A stretch of DNA of 64,000 bases, taken from assembly GCA_003290165.1 (NCBI GenBank), contig QNQO01005873.1, positions 1 to 64,000 on the forward strand, read 5' to 3'. Made by a program: the position numbers and the translations under genes. Below are positions 23,640 to 34,802 of the stretch, in pieces. The first letter of the stretch is position 1; each line of letters opens with the position of its first letter. The notes beneath the pieces are model-generated. The model was not told where the DNA came from and made no database searches. It worked only from the letters and a program-made list of their open reading frames with translations. Source of the DNA: Berberis thunbergii. Its lineage: Eukaryota > Streptophyta > Magnoliopsida > Ranunculales > Berberidaceae.

Positions 23640-24578
23640 TCATCAGGAGGGGGTACAAAAACAAAGAACTAAGCTTAACAAAGGAAGGAGCAGGAATTGC
23701 ATCTGTACACGCCTCAATCTGAGCATCATGATTTGGATCACCTTCTTCTTCTGATGACCCAGAGACCACTATTAAATCTGTGTATAACATATTCTTATAA
23801 TACGCAAGGTCCATTCTGGATGCTCATCTTTTATCATCGCCAACAACTCTAATCTCCCATGCACGACCCAGCAAAATTCACACTTGTCATGCGCCTTGAG
23901 AAGTTCTTCCTCACGCACCTTTGTTTTAGCAAGTTCATGCTCCAATAGCTCCAACTTGCTAGTCAGCACATCAACCAGAGATTGTTCCGTAGCCAGACTA
24001 CTCTTAACAATGCTGAGCTCATGTTGCTCTAGTTGAAATCGGTCTTCAGCCTTCCTTGCTACTCGAGCATTGAATTCCACGTCGGCCTTTAATTATTGTC
24101 TCTAGCAACCCATTCAGCCTTCTTCATGACGTTCTCTTCAACAAAATACCTTAACTCAGTGCGCATCTTAGCCGCAGCTTCCTGCGCAACCTCAAGATCA
24201 TGGTGGATCAAATCCAACTCTCGCTCTGAAATCCAACTCTCGTTTGAATCTTTCCCTTGCGGACACCGCCTTTGCCAATTCAGACTCAATGGCTTCCAGA
24301 CGAACCCTCAGAGTCTCAGCGACAATGGCCGACTTTTCCAACCTTCTCTTATCGATCTGCTTCCTCAACATCGCAATTTCAAAAAGTGCATTAGAATACA
24401 GCTTCTACATAGTCGAGAATACACACTTCATGGTGTACACCCTCTCACGGATCGCATCAACTTCCATCCCAGCAATGACCACTTGGCTCAAATGAGACAT
24501 TAACAGGATAAGGTGTTTCAAACCCTTATCCATGCACCCTTCCAGCGTATCCTCTTCGGGCTTCGGAGCGAGATCCAT
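23640..24578 (-). pseudogene. T2 antisense ORF, C-terminal coiled coil
   Basis: On the minus strand the sequence reads a long Glu/Leu-rich helix with heptad character: ERELDLIHHDLEVAQEAAAK (about 24222), then LEQHELSIVKSSLATEQSLV and SKLELLEHELAKTKVREEEL (about 24020-23900), then KCEFCWVVHGRLELLAMIKD. The frame is broken near 24085 and elsewhere. It is the C-terminal half of the protein whose N-terminal half is 34803-36250, the two being separated by CACTA element 2. The same protein is at 60119-62524 in T3. Function unknown; antisense ORFs near the 3' LTR are known from some Tat-lineage elements. Confidence 0.7.
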
Positions 24579-24990
24579 CACTACACCAAAAATACTCATC
24601 CGCAACGGTTTGGGACCATGGGGGTAAGCTATTACCACGGCTTAGAAGTTTGGCCATTTGAGGCGGCGCTAAATCACCTTTGATGGCTATAAACCGTGGC
24701 AACACTTATTAGCAACGATTTTATGTTCGAGGACGCTTGATTATTTTCTGCATTTAGCCATGGTTTAGCCACGGTTACCCGGCATAGCTATATGATCCAC
24801 GTTCCATAACCGTGGCAACATATATCAATTATTTTAGATTTGTTTGGTCTCACAGCCGTTGCAAGCATGACACGATTTTAAGCCGTGGCAAGCATTACGG
24901 CCACGATTTTAAGCTGTTGCTAGTCAAACAAAATTCAAAAAAAAAAGAAATTTGTTTTGTTGCGAGGGTTTGAAACCGTTGCAAATTAAT
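24579..24990. repeat. CACTA 2 left TIR and subterminal repeats
   Basis: Terminal repeat followed by about eight degenerate units of the type GCAACGGTTT / TAAACCGTGGC up to about 24985 (AGGGTTTGAAACCGTTGC). This is the end distal to the presumed promoter. Confidence 0.82.
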
Positions 24991-25233
24991 ATAATCGAAA
25001 AAAAATGAAAATCACAGCCCCACACCTGCAAAATCAATCCTTACTAAGATCGACCAAACACTTGCCATGTGGCGTGTACCCGTGCCTACAACACGGCTAC
25101 CGTGTCATGCCTCCGGTACGAATAGGATTCCACAAACTATATGCTAGATAAATACAAAATCAACCTTGTCAAGTTTTGACGCCAAACAAAAACATGTAAA
25201 CAAATAGCACTAATGTACAATAACAGGATTAAC

Positions 25234-25344
25234 CTTTTCATGCTCAACCTTAAGTGGAGGTCCTTCATGGTAGAAACTAGGCATTGGGTTTGCTTTGAAC
25301 TTCAAGTTTTTCCTAAGCTGCTTGATAGCAACCTCTCGTTCTTC
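25234..25344 (-). pseudogene. TPX2-domain (WVD2-like) exon
   Basis: Exactly 37 codons between an AG acceptor and a GT donor, reading [20 protein letters not shown] then [17 protein letters not shown]. This is the core of the plant TPX2 C-terminal domain (KLRKSLxFKAxPMPxFYxE), found in WAVE-DAMPENED2-like microtubule-binding proteins. The exon is open and both splice sites look intact. No other exons of the parent gene are recognised. It lies downstream, in the same sense, of the RNase J and CCT8 fragments in CACTA element 2. Confidence 0.8.
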
Positions 25345-26731
25345 CTGAATTCAAATGAAACAAACAATAGATATTTAGAGTGTGCAATGGAAGCACAAGA
25401 ATAGACATTTGGAGTGCAGTGGAAGCACATGGGGAATAGTGAAATTTTGGAGTATCTTGTTGTCAAAATGGTATGTACCTTTGTTCTCTATTGTATGCAA
25501 CATAAAAGTTCAGAAAATGTTTACTATCAAATTGGTAGCTAAATTGAGTTTTCCTAAACAACGTGTCATTAAAACATGATAGTAAAAGAAACTTTACAAT
25601 TCAATTCATTCATTGTGATTTTCTTCTCAGACGGTTCAGTGGTATAAAAGCTTATTCTCTAACCCAATCTTCGTCATAGCTACATTCTCAGACCAAACTT
25701 TGATTCACATGTCAAAGTTATATCTGTTATCATGCACATTAGGTACCATTTCATTATCCTAAACTAGTGTCACAGTCCAGCTATTCCCAGTACAATGTAT
25801 TCATGCCATTGTGATTGTGTAACAAAATGACAATATCATTTCAAAATCTACTATATTGTAAAGCTAAAGAGAGAAATTGACCAATATTCCACGTGGCGTG
25901 CTCTCAGTCAATTTCAAGTTTAACATGAAGTTGTCACGTGGCAACCAAAGTAAATCTTAGAACTCGCATAAGAATCTACTGTAAAAACAAGTCTTAAAAA
26001 CTATCTCCGTAAATTTCAACAGAGCTAGAAAGGATCTCTCAGTCAATTTCAAAGTATAACACAAGTTGTGTTATCTTCTCTCCGTAAACAAAGGGTAGGT
26101 TTATGTATTTTACACTTCTTTGATTAAAAATATACTACTTGATGTTGATTCTTTAAATGGTGTCAAAACGTCTTCCTAGTACCAAAAGGTGATAAACTAT
26201 GGGAAGGGAAGGTCAATTGGACTGGGTTAGTCATGTGCACGAATGAGTAAGTACTATAAGAACTTCGGAACTAAGGCACTTTAAGCCACAAAATATCTGG
26301 AATAAATAGAATTAATTCAGACGATCACTGCGTAACCATTGGCCAATTGCTATGAATAAGTTCAGAAAACCAACCACTCTATACTGTTTACAGTACCCTA
26401 AATAAACTAGGGAAAAATCACCAGTGCAGAAGGGAAAGGTGTCACAGAAATAGAAAAGAAAAAGTTTAAAGTCTTTAAGCGAGTATTTCAGTGTTGAGCA
26501 ACCCAGTCGAAACATGAAGACATACACACATGTGCGCACATGTAATATATATTGATATGAAATGAACCTCTGCAATTCCAAAACACCCGTCCCGGTCCAC
26601 ATTCTATTTACTACTCAATGAATGGCTTGATTATTTGAGATTGCATTAAAACACCTAAACGATGATGCAATCAACAAAGAAGGAAACAAAGGAATATGTT
26701 TGAATAACACATGAGAATCCAAAAGACTTAC
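25345..26731. other. CACTA 2 interior, no gene recognised
   Basis: AT-rich intron-like sequence. At 25847 TCTACTATATTGTAAAGC resembles a Helitron 5' end and is followed by CACGTGGC blocks (about 25891, 25938), but no matching 3' hairpin with CTRR end was found. No coding segment could be assigned. Confidence 0.4.
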
Positions 26732-27321
26732 TAATGTAACTACTTCTTTAGAGAGTTCCTCCAAAGTTTCACGGTCAAAAACTTTCCCGCCCAATGGTGA
26801 TTCATCAATCTGTAATGTCATGTGCAGGTGTTCACAAATTGCATACATATTAACTTATTAAGAGGTCAGACAGTCAAAGGTATGACATACCTTCCAGTCC
26901 CCAGTATGAAGAATGGTCCCATTGCTACAGCGAAGCACCAGTCCACAACAATCAGGAATCGAATGGGTAACCCTTATAGGTTGTACTTCAAATGGCCCAG
27001 CTACAAACTTCTTCTTCTCTCCAAATACCTTGAGCCTTGAGGGAACAAAAATTCCAAACTCCTTCAGACGCTTCTTGATAAGCTGTTAACAAGCAAAACA
27101 GGGAAGGTCTGATATGATCTTGCAAATTGAACAAGTAATTCAGCAAGAATAGAAGTTCCTTGTTGAAATAAACAATGCTGATAAGAAGCAAATAGCACCA
27201 ATGAACAAACAATGGAATTGAAGTTGTATTGAAATGTATTGTGAAACAGGCTATTATGACATACCTCCATTGTGAAAAATGAAGCAAATATTGGTGTACG
27301 AGGGTCCAAAGCTGGGATAAC
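26732..27321 (-). pseudogene. RNase J (plastid metallo-beta-lactamase) fragment
   Basis: Three exons with introns retained: 27265-27321 (VIPALDPRTPIFASFFTME), 26891-27082 (64 codons, open throughout, including [20 protein letters not shown], then [13 protein letters not shown] and [11 protein letters not shown]) and 26732-26809 ([20 protein letters not shown]). This matches the metallo-beta-lactamase core of plant ribonuclease J, the chloroplast RNA-processing nuclease. HTGDWK contains one of the metal-ligand motifs of the fold, but the HxHxDH motif upstream and everything downstream is absent. Splice sites appear intact. Captured in CACTA element 2, same sense as CCT8. Confidence 0.85.
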
Positions 27322-28031
27322 CTGTTAGATGCAAGTTAAGTTATGATGAGGATAATGTAAACTAGATAAAAAAACCATTAAGAAAGCTCGACATTCAGTG
27401 CATTAAATAAGAAAGCTCGACATTCAGTGCATTTCATATTTAATAGTTTTTACAAGTAAAGCATGACTTAAATAAGTATACCCTTATGGCTTGGACTTAG
27501 ATACTAACAGTTTCTCGGATTTGTAAGAAACCAATTTGAATGCACATCCTCATTATTTGTCTTTTTCCAAATTATCAGCAAATTCAAGTAAAAAAAATTA
27601 GGGAACGGAAGAATAATGCTTTTGAAAGTAGTAAAATTTAGCATAAGTTAACAATATTGCTTTTTGAGTTGTGCATACACCCATGAGCAGACCTAGCTAG
27701 GTCAACCATGGTTTTTGGAACTATAAATATGATCTCACTGGGAGTTTGTTGCCCAACTTCTTCTCCATTATCCTTAAACCACTAAGGTTTGGGCTTCCTT
27801 CTTTTTTGAATTGGGTGTTGGGTTATGCCCCATGTAAGGTAAGGGACCTCTTTTCTTGGAAGTTGGCCTCCATTTCAGCGAAAGGGAGAAAGTTGAGGAA
27901 TCTATTAGGGTATCAGATAGAAATGTGAAAATCTTTGATAACTTGGTTCGAGAAGTGACCTAAGGGGCAGTAACGAGGGGACCAACACACAAATGTTATC
28001 CATGAGACGTGAAATGAAAAAACAAAAACTA
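27322..28031. other. CACTA 2 interior between RNase J and CCT8 fragments
   Basis: No recognisable exon. It contains a short direct duplication (AAGAAAGCTCGACATTCAGTGCAT at about 27380 and 27409, truncated here to its core). The junction between the two captured genes must lie in this stretch. Confidence 0.4.
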
Positions 28032-28273
28032 CACGAAGTACAGTACAGACAGCATCTGCTGCATACTTGTGAGCAAAGAACCTGGAAAGGGAAAAAAAAA
28101 AAGTTCTCATTCAGTTGAATGCTCTCTGCAATAGCAGAAACCATAGTGCATTCATGCACTCTGGATGAAGATAATGTACGTAAAAACTTGCAACTGTCGA
28201 TATTAATATGATTGAAATTTTATTGTTTTTTATTCAAATTTTCAAATTCACCATTTCCCTTGATCATTATCTC

Positions 28274-28541
28274 CTAGAAAAAGGAGTTAAGGACAATGCT
28301 TTCTGTCTCTGTTTACTTCTTAAACTATTTCTACTGCCATATTGCAGTGCAAAATAACAATGGCTGTATGAAACAATGGATCCCAGTAACGAAACAAGAA
28401 CAGTATAAACCATTTCCTAGAAAAAGGACAATGCTTTCTGTCTCTGTTTACTTCTTAAACTATTTCTACTGCCACATTGCAGTGCAAAATAACAGTGACT
28501 GTACGAAACAATGGATCCCATTAAGGAAACAAGAACAGCAG
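28274..28541. repeat. 135-bp tandem duplication
   Basis: Two copies starting near 28274 and 28409 and sharing GGACAATGCTTTCTGTCTCT (28291, 28426) and CAAAATAACA(A/G)TG(G/A)CTGTA, in an intron of the captured CCT8 gene. The copies differ at a few positions. Confidence 0.88.
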
Positions 28542-30187
28542 AAAATTCATCATGGGGACGACAGATACATGTGTTTGTGAAAATAAGGGAGGGAGTGGGG
28601 GACATACTTCAAAATTATAATAAAATGAACATGGATACTAAATATGAAAAAAAACAAAATGCTCACTTGGTGACAAAGAGATCCCAGACATTCATAGTTG
28701 ATGCTGATGCATCTTTGCAGACACCTTCGGATAGGTCAATACCAACTTTGGTGTTTACAGCGGCATGTTCAGCATATAATGATAATATGATCTCCATTGC
28801 ATTGAGCCCCGCATTATCAGCCAAAGTATTAGGTACCATCTCAAAACTCTCGGCAAATTTGGCAATAGCATACTGATCCAATCTGCATATAAATATTCAT
28901 CCTAATGAGTTATGACTGTTATGCTTGATATGTATTGTATTCATATATTTAAAGGGAATAACTGTCAATCCTTCCAATTCATGGGATTTAGCGAACTAGA
29001 AACTACACAGTAAGTCCAAGACAACCTATCTACTACTTTCATGTAGAGCCTACGTTGTTTCCAAAACCACCATACCAAAAGGCACACAGCATATGGAAAC
29101 GAGTGTACATTACTAAGTTGACCGAACTATAGCAAAGCGATGCAAAAATAAGAAATTGAAAAAACTTATGGCAACTACCCAGCTTCTTTAAAAGATAATT
29201 CCTTCAGTCTTCTTGCCAATTCTATTTCAGTTGTCGTGGCTCTAGGAAGGATACGGCTGTCCCTGCACATTGCCTGAAACAAAATATATATACATAATTT
29301 CTTATGGTGCCTCCAAAAAAATAAACATCCAAGAGTGATTTCAGGATTGCATAAACCTCTCTATTTGCAACATTATATATATAGATCAATGAATTCAACA
29401 TGTTTTCTGTTCTTTAGAAATTACCTTATAGGTATTCACACCATCATCAACAGCTCTTCCAGGTCATCCAATATCCTATCAGTGCTTCCTCGTAAAACCA
29501 AAGTTGAGACAGAGTTTCCACCTGTTCAGTTTTGACGATAGTAACCTAAAGATTAAAGCATAACAGGCTTTACTTGATTAGAAATTCATAGACGAAAGAG
29601 AAGTAAGATTCTGATCATCAAGCTTTATCCGGGAAAATATACCCGAACACCACCAACTTCCTCTACTGAAACAGAATTTGCATAACCCAAGTCATCGGGA
29701 TTTGGCTGGCAAAGTTTCAACTGCCAATGAAATTTAAAAGGTAAGTATTAATAGGTAAAATGGACATCCACGCGGAAATTACCAATGATAGGCTCACCAT
29801 AGCAACAACACCAGTGGTACGAAAAAACCTCCGTAGTTCAAACTTTGAACTGATCTTTAAGACCATAAGCCTGTTGACAAGATTTTCAGTATTTAGCATA
29901 CATGTCCTATCTAAGTCAAATATCATTGAGCCATTTAATAAAAATATTAAAAAGAAACAATCTCATAAAATTTGATGCATGGTAATTCAATTCTGTAACC
30001 TCTAACTCCCGCATTTAAGTGGCAGAAATAAACAAATATATTAGTTGTAAATTGATTATTTAGGGTTGTCGACATAGCTGTGGGTTTATCACATTCAAGT
30101 TGTGCAAACAAACACATCCTTGGACTCATGCATAGGTTCCTAGAGGTTCAAAAGTGATTCCTCTAATCAAACAGTATGATAGGTGAA

Positions 30188-30210
30188 CCCCCCCCCCCCC
30201 CCCCCCCCCC
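30188..30210. repeat. C homopolymer next to (CG)n
   Basis: Twenty-three C followed by ACCACGCGCGCGCG, in an intron of the captured CCT8 fragment. True length is uncertain. Confidence 0.8.
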
Positions 30211-30695
30211 ACCACGCGCGCGCGTATGAATAATGGAAAATGTTGGCTTGCCAATACCTTTAGTATGCATCCTTGATCATTCACATTTTTAAATAATAAC
30301 AGTAATTATCAGAGTCAGTGGCAATTAGTTTACTTGTAACACTCACAAAAATGTAAAGCCATCTCTCCTACTGCTGCTCCGCTAACAATAATCTTGGCAC
30401 CGGAATCAGCAACTGCTTTGATGAGCTCCTCAACTTTCGCCTCTTCTATTTTTGCGTAGTTTTCAAGCTGTAAGGTACTCATCCAATGTATCATTTAACA
30501 AGAGAGCACAAAATTGGATTCTTGTCATGGAAAAGGTCATTCAGGACTTGAGAGAAAGTCAACATACATAGAAAAAATAAAAGCCCCATAAAGAAGCAAT
30601 TTTGAGTTAACCATGCCATAAGCAAACCGATTGCAAAGTGATTTCAAGGACTAACAGTAGAAAACCAAACTCATTAAGTCATAATAACTTTTAAT

Positions 30696-32646
30696 CAAGG
30701 ATGCACGAACTCGAGTACGCGCGTCGTATCGGATACGGATACGACACAGCGACTCGGCAATTTTCAAAAAACTAGGATTCGGGGACTCGGCGACACGTCA
30801 ATTAAATCTTATTTATATTTTTATATTTTATTAAAAAAGTATTAACATAATGTCATAAAATAACTCAAAAACAATAAAAAGATGCATTAAAGATTGATAG
30901 TTCCATACATAACTCAAAAATATCAACTTTAAATCCCAAAAAATGGAACGTCAACAAAATAACATAAAGTAGTATTGAAGACTGACAATTATTTACGTCA
31001 TTACGTGTTGCAAACTTGCAGGTAATATTGCTAGAATAGTAGAATATTTTACGGCAAATGGACAAGTCGAAAAGGACAGGAGAAGAACTTACAAGAAGAG
31101 AAATATTGCAGCTACCACTAGTATTGATGTGGCAAAACACCAAGAAATGAATTGATTCTCTAAATTCTCTGCATTCAAACACCAAGATTATTACAAAAAT
31201 GCATTTTTCAGAAGTTGTTTATCTGTAATTCATGAATTAACCAAACTACCTGTAGCTGCACTATTTGTGTGCTTCCTGGATATCAAATTTGGAACTATTC
31301 TACCAAGTCCAGTAGAAAGTACCTAAACCACAAATGCAACGCATTTTAATTTCAAGTAGAACAGATAAAAAAAAATGATGCATGTGATAATAGCTCAATA
31401 AACAGGTAAAAAAATTATATCATCGAGTTACTTTTATCAGTTTTATGCATTTTTACACGAAAACATATTATTTATTATAGCAATAAATGTGGATATAGTT
31501 GATCCAACAGAAATTTTGATGTCTTCTCATTTATACTTAAAGTTATAATAGATGTTCTATGAAATCATACACCAGGCCCATCTACAAGTTAAAAAACCAC
31601 ACAATCAACAAGAGCTTCACACTGAAAATAAGATGAATATTAATAATCTCAAACTTTAATACTAGAATCAAAGTATAAACTTTTGAAACGAATTACCTTT
31701 GCATCTAGTATATAACAGAGGACTCTCAAACACAACATGAACTAGAAAATAGGTAGCTCTAGACAGAAAGAAACTGAAGTTCTCTAAATATAAATTCATT
31801 GATGAACGTGACAAGAGGATAATAGTGATTTCTAAAAATTGTGAATGAAAAGATAAAACAAATGTGATTTGGCAAGAGGTCCTTGGTCCTATTTCATGAT
31901 GGAGTTTCGCTAGCAAAAGCAATCCCGGAGGTTTTTCCAGTGGGTTATGCAGTGGAATGTTGAAAACTCAAGTCCCCTGGGGAAGTGGTTGTGGATAAGG
32001 TTTCCTCATGCCATCCTCTGGACCATTTGGAAAGAGAGGAATGGTAAAAAAATTTAAGGGAAGACTAAGAACACCCATCACTTGATTCTTCAAGTCCATG
32101 CTTTGGCAATGGACTCATATGGATGTGATATCAGTGACAGTGAGAATGAGAGTCGAGTGAGAGAGTAGAGAGACGATTAGACGAACCTGGTCCTCGGTTC
32201 CTCGCCTAAGTCGTCCGCCTCCTTCCTCGGTTTCTCGCCTCCTTCCTCTGGTTTCTCGCCTCCTTCCTCGGTTCCTCGCCTCGTCTCCTCGCCTCGCCTC
32301 CTCTGGTTCCTCGCCTCCTCGCCTTGCCTCCTCTGGTTCCTCGCCTCCTCGCCTCGGTTCCTTCCTTGCCTCCTCGCCTCCTCGCTCTCTGTCTGTTTGA
32401 AAACGCAATTGCAAAAGGAAAAATTAGGTTTTATATTAGGGTTTTTTATCCTGACCGTCCGATCGTATCAAGATCTGAAAAAAAAAATTTAGCAAACGAA
32501 TCCGGACCGTATCCGGACCAGGTCAAGTTGACCGACACGTTGACCACGTGTCGAGTGCGTATCCGACGCGAATCGCACGCGTATCCGTATCCGACTAGCG
32601 TTTTCATGTATTCGGCAGGGTTTTTCCGCGAATCCGTGCTTCCTTG
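30696..32646. mobile_element. Non-autonomous hAT element
   Basis: Ends CAAGGATGCACG (30696) and CGTGCTTCCTTG (32646), imperfect 12-bp inverted repeats typical of hAT. An exact 8-bp target duplication CTTTTAAT lies at 30688-30695 and 32647-32654. Subterminal regions share inverted GGATACGGATACG and other CG-rich blocks. No transposase found. A possible short exon on the minus strand at about 31240-31320 (GLGRIVPNLISRKHTNSAAT) could be captured sequence. It sits in an intron of the CCT8 fragment, so it arrived after or with that gene. Confidence 0.85.
32190..32395. repeat. CCTCGC-rich low-complexity tract
   Basis: Imperfect repeats of TCGCCTCCTTCCTCGGTTC and shorter derivatives inside the hAT element. 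They give a spurious Arg/Glu-rich frame on the minus strand. No gene. Confidence 0.8.
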
Positions 32647-33608
32647 CTTTTAATTAATCTGGGCAGCCAACAAGATTTTCATGCAGAGAGTTTCTTTAGC
32701 AACTGGACTGTACTTGAACCAGGGTAGTATTGTTACATCATAGTACATCAAACATGTAAACAATGGACTCAAGCCCTCAGAAAAAATACTTGTAGCTTCC
32801 TTTAGGATGTCTCTTAAATGTTTCAACAACGGTAGTTCAGATTCAACAGTTTTTTCATTTAGTAACTGAAAGTGAGGGATTAGAACCTGCTCTGCACTAT
32901 GGATGAGTACGGTTCCCTTTGTTTCAGTTGCAGATGTATCGACGCCACCAGCGAATACAGCAACCTACACGAGCAAGATTGCATATCATAATGTATAACA
33001 AAAACCAAATTTAAAGAAGATATTTCCATGTCTACCAATTTTAAAAGAGTGGCAAAATAAAAATCAGATGTTTTAGACAGGTATAACAGAAGTAACATAG
33101 TCGGGGTTTTCCCAGCTGGTAAGTGGACAATAAAATTATTGAAAAGTACAACAGTATTCAAAACCAGTTGATTATACATTTATAAGTAACAAATGCTACA
33201 ACTAAAGACCTTAGCCTTTTCCATTCTCTTTATGCTCCCAACAGCATCACTTTTCAAGACCATACCATCAACCATTGTACTGTTGTGCAGACCACCACCA
33301 ACAAGCTTTGCAATACGAACATTATCCACATTAAAGTTCGCCAGATTCTTTGGGCAAACCTGTATTCATGCCTAAACACGAAAAGTATTCAACCCACATT
33401 CAGCTCCAAAATTCTAACAACTATGAAAATAGAAACCATTAAATAGATTGACATTACTTACATCTGCAATAAGGGGGCACAAAATGTCTTCTTGACCGAA
33501 TTGCTTACTAGCCACTGCAGCTTTCATCCGGGTTACAACTTGCTCCTTATTACGCACATCCATTGTCTCAGAACCTGCCTCTACCAACTCCTCTAATATT
33601 TCAATGGT

Positions 33609-34589
33609 CTGTCATACGTACAACCCATGTAAAACAGTAACATTATCAAATTTCATTCACTAACGATGCCTCATGCAGTAAAGGGTTTTCTTTGTGCCAC
33701 CTAATCTATTAAAATCTGTCAATTTTTTACTTTAAAAAAAGTCATCGCAAAAATTAGACTTCTAAGTTAAAACAAACACCCTTCAATATATTAAATGGCG
33801 ACAAATGTTAAGTAAATAAGGAAAGGGGATCTCTTCAATCAATTTAAAAGTTTGAATTTATCAAGTATCACACCATTCTTGCAAAATTCATACTTAAATT
33901 AATTAAGTGTGAAGTGACTTACGAAGTTGATTCCTTTGGTGTACCCACTAATAATCTCACTAGGATGCAATTAGGTCTTCTTCTTCACTTAGTTAATCTC
34001 ACTGAATCGAACAATTAGGTCTTCTTGTTCACTTAGTTGATCGAATAGAAAAACATACTGAATCGCAGAGAAGATGAAGAAGAAATTTAAAAAAAAAAAA
34101 AAAAGGAAAAGAAGAAACTGAACGGGGTTTTGATCATACCTGATTGATTGCTTGGATCTGGCATCTGGGTTTCTTGCCGAACCCATAGTTTCGATTCTCT
34201 CTTAGGTATTCTTCTTCGCAAACCCTTCCAGTTCTTCTTATTCCCTGCGATTTCTTCTTCTTCGCAAACACTTTGATTTCTTCTTTGCAAACCTTTTGAT
34301 CGACTGAAGTGGTATATCGATAGAAGGTATGGGGAGTGTGAGAGGTATGTTGATCGATCAATTGGAGTGTAGAGGGCTATCAATCAAATGGTGAAGGCGG
34401 AAGATGGGCTCAATCGACTGGAAGATGGGTTCGATCGACTGGTGCTGAGGGTTGGAGGGTTTTGGAAAGATTTTGAGTCTCACTTCTTTGATGGTTTTAC
34501 TCTCATCAACTCCAACACTCTAATTGGAAGCGCTAATTTTTTTCGCAAGACCGCGAAATGGCGCCAAAGCAAGCACATGTGCATTTTTT
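33609..34589 (-). other. CACTA 2 promoter-side region
   Basis: Between the captured CCT8 exons and the right terminus. A candidate leader on the minus strand (34380-34140) is rich in GAAGAAG and includes a 17-bp A/T run at 34090. The stretch GCGAAAAAAATTAGCGC (minus, about 34550) resembles GGCAAAAAAAATTGGAGG near 2611 of element 1. No ORF is convincing. Inferred to contain the start of any read-through transcript. Confidence 0.4.
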
Positions 34590-34802
34590 TTTATAGCCAC
34601 GATTTTAAGCTCTAGCCACAGTTTTGGGCCGTGACAAATAACCTAACGATTTTGAGTCGTGCCCATCTCTGTGTAGCTAAACAAGCCTTTTGGTGTAGTG
34701 ACGGTTTTAGGCTCTAGCCACGGTTTTGGGTATTGGCAAATAAACTAACGGTTTTGAGCCGTGGCCATCTTGGTGTAGCTAATCATGCCATTTGGTGTAG
34801 TG
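34590..34802. repeat. CACTA 2 right TIR and subterminal repeats
   Basis: Units of TAGCCACGATTTTAAGC and GGTTTTGAGCCGTGGCC lead to the terminus TTTGGTGTAGTG. A near-copy of the terminus, CCTTTTGGTGTAGTG at about 34687-34702, lies 100 bp inside, so the end is partly duplicated. Confidence 0.85.

Larger units (their letters stand above)
28032..33608 (-). pseudogene. CCT8 (chaperonin TCP-1 theta) gene fragment
   Basis: Ten exons in correct order on the minus strand, each with GT-AG borders: 33462-33608, 33210-33371, 32887-32964, 30346-30467, 29798-29870, 29643-29720, 29425-29545, 29179-29273, 28667-28882 and about 28032-28081. Typical text: VAVFAGGVDTSATETKGTVL, ENYAKIEEAKVEELIKAVAD, LMVLKISSKFELRRFF, DQYAIAKFAESFEMVPNTLA, AADAVCTVLRV. 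CCT8 is a subunit of the cytosolic chaperonin that folds actin and tubulin. The N-terminal part and last residues are missing. Exon 2 has an in-frame TGA (33366-33368 region) and exon 7 two frameshifts, so it is not functional. One intron holds a hAT element. Confidence 0.92.
24579..34802 (-). mobile_element. CACTA element 2 (Pack-type, non-autonomous)
   Basis: Ends are CACTACACCAAAAATACTCA (24579) and, inverted, CACTACACCAAATGGCATGA (34802). A perfect target duplication CAT flanks it (24576-24578 and 34803-34805). T3 at about 60948-60955 carries the uninterrupted site AATCCATCAGCC. Same family as element 1 but opposite orientation: its right end matches element 1's left end. No transposase is recognised. 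All captured fragments (CCT8, RNase J, TPX2 domain) are on the minus strand. It is itself hit by a hAT element. Confidence 0.92.

Noticed and set aside
25847..26100. Possible Helitron 5' end (TCTACTATATTGTAAAGC with CACGTGGC blocks)
   Set aside because: No 3' end with a hairpin and CTRR terminus between A and T was found, and no Rep/helicase sequence. Kept only as a note in the interior of CACTA element 2.
32115..32653. Arg/Glu-rich frame (minus) and overlapping plus-strand frame in the hAT element
   Set aside because: Generated by a CCTCGC-type simple repeat; no similarity to hAT transposase (no zinc-finger BED or dimerisation motif).
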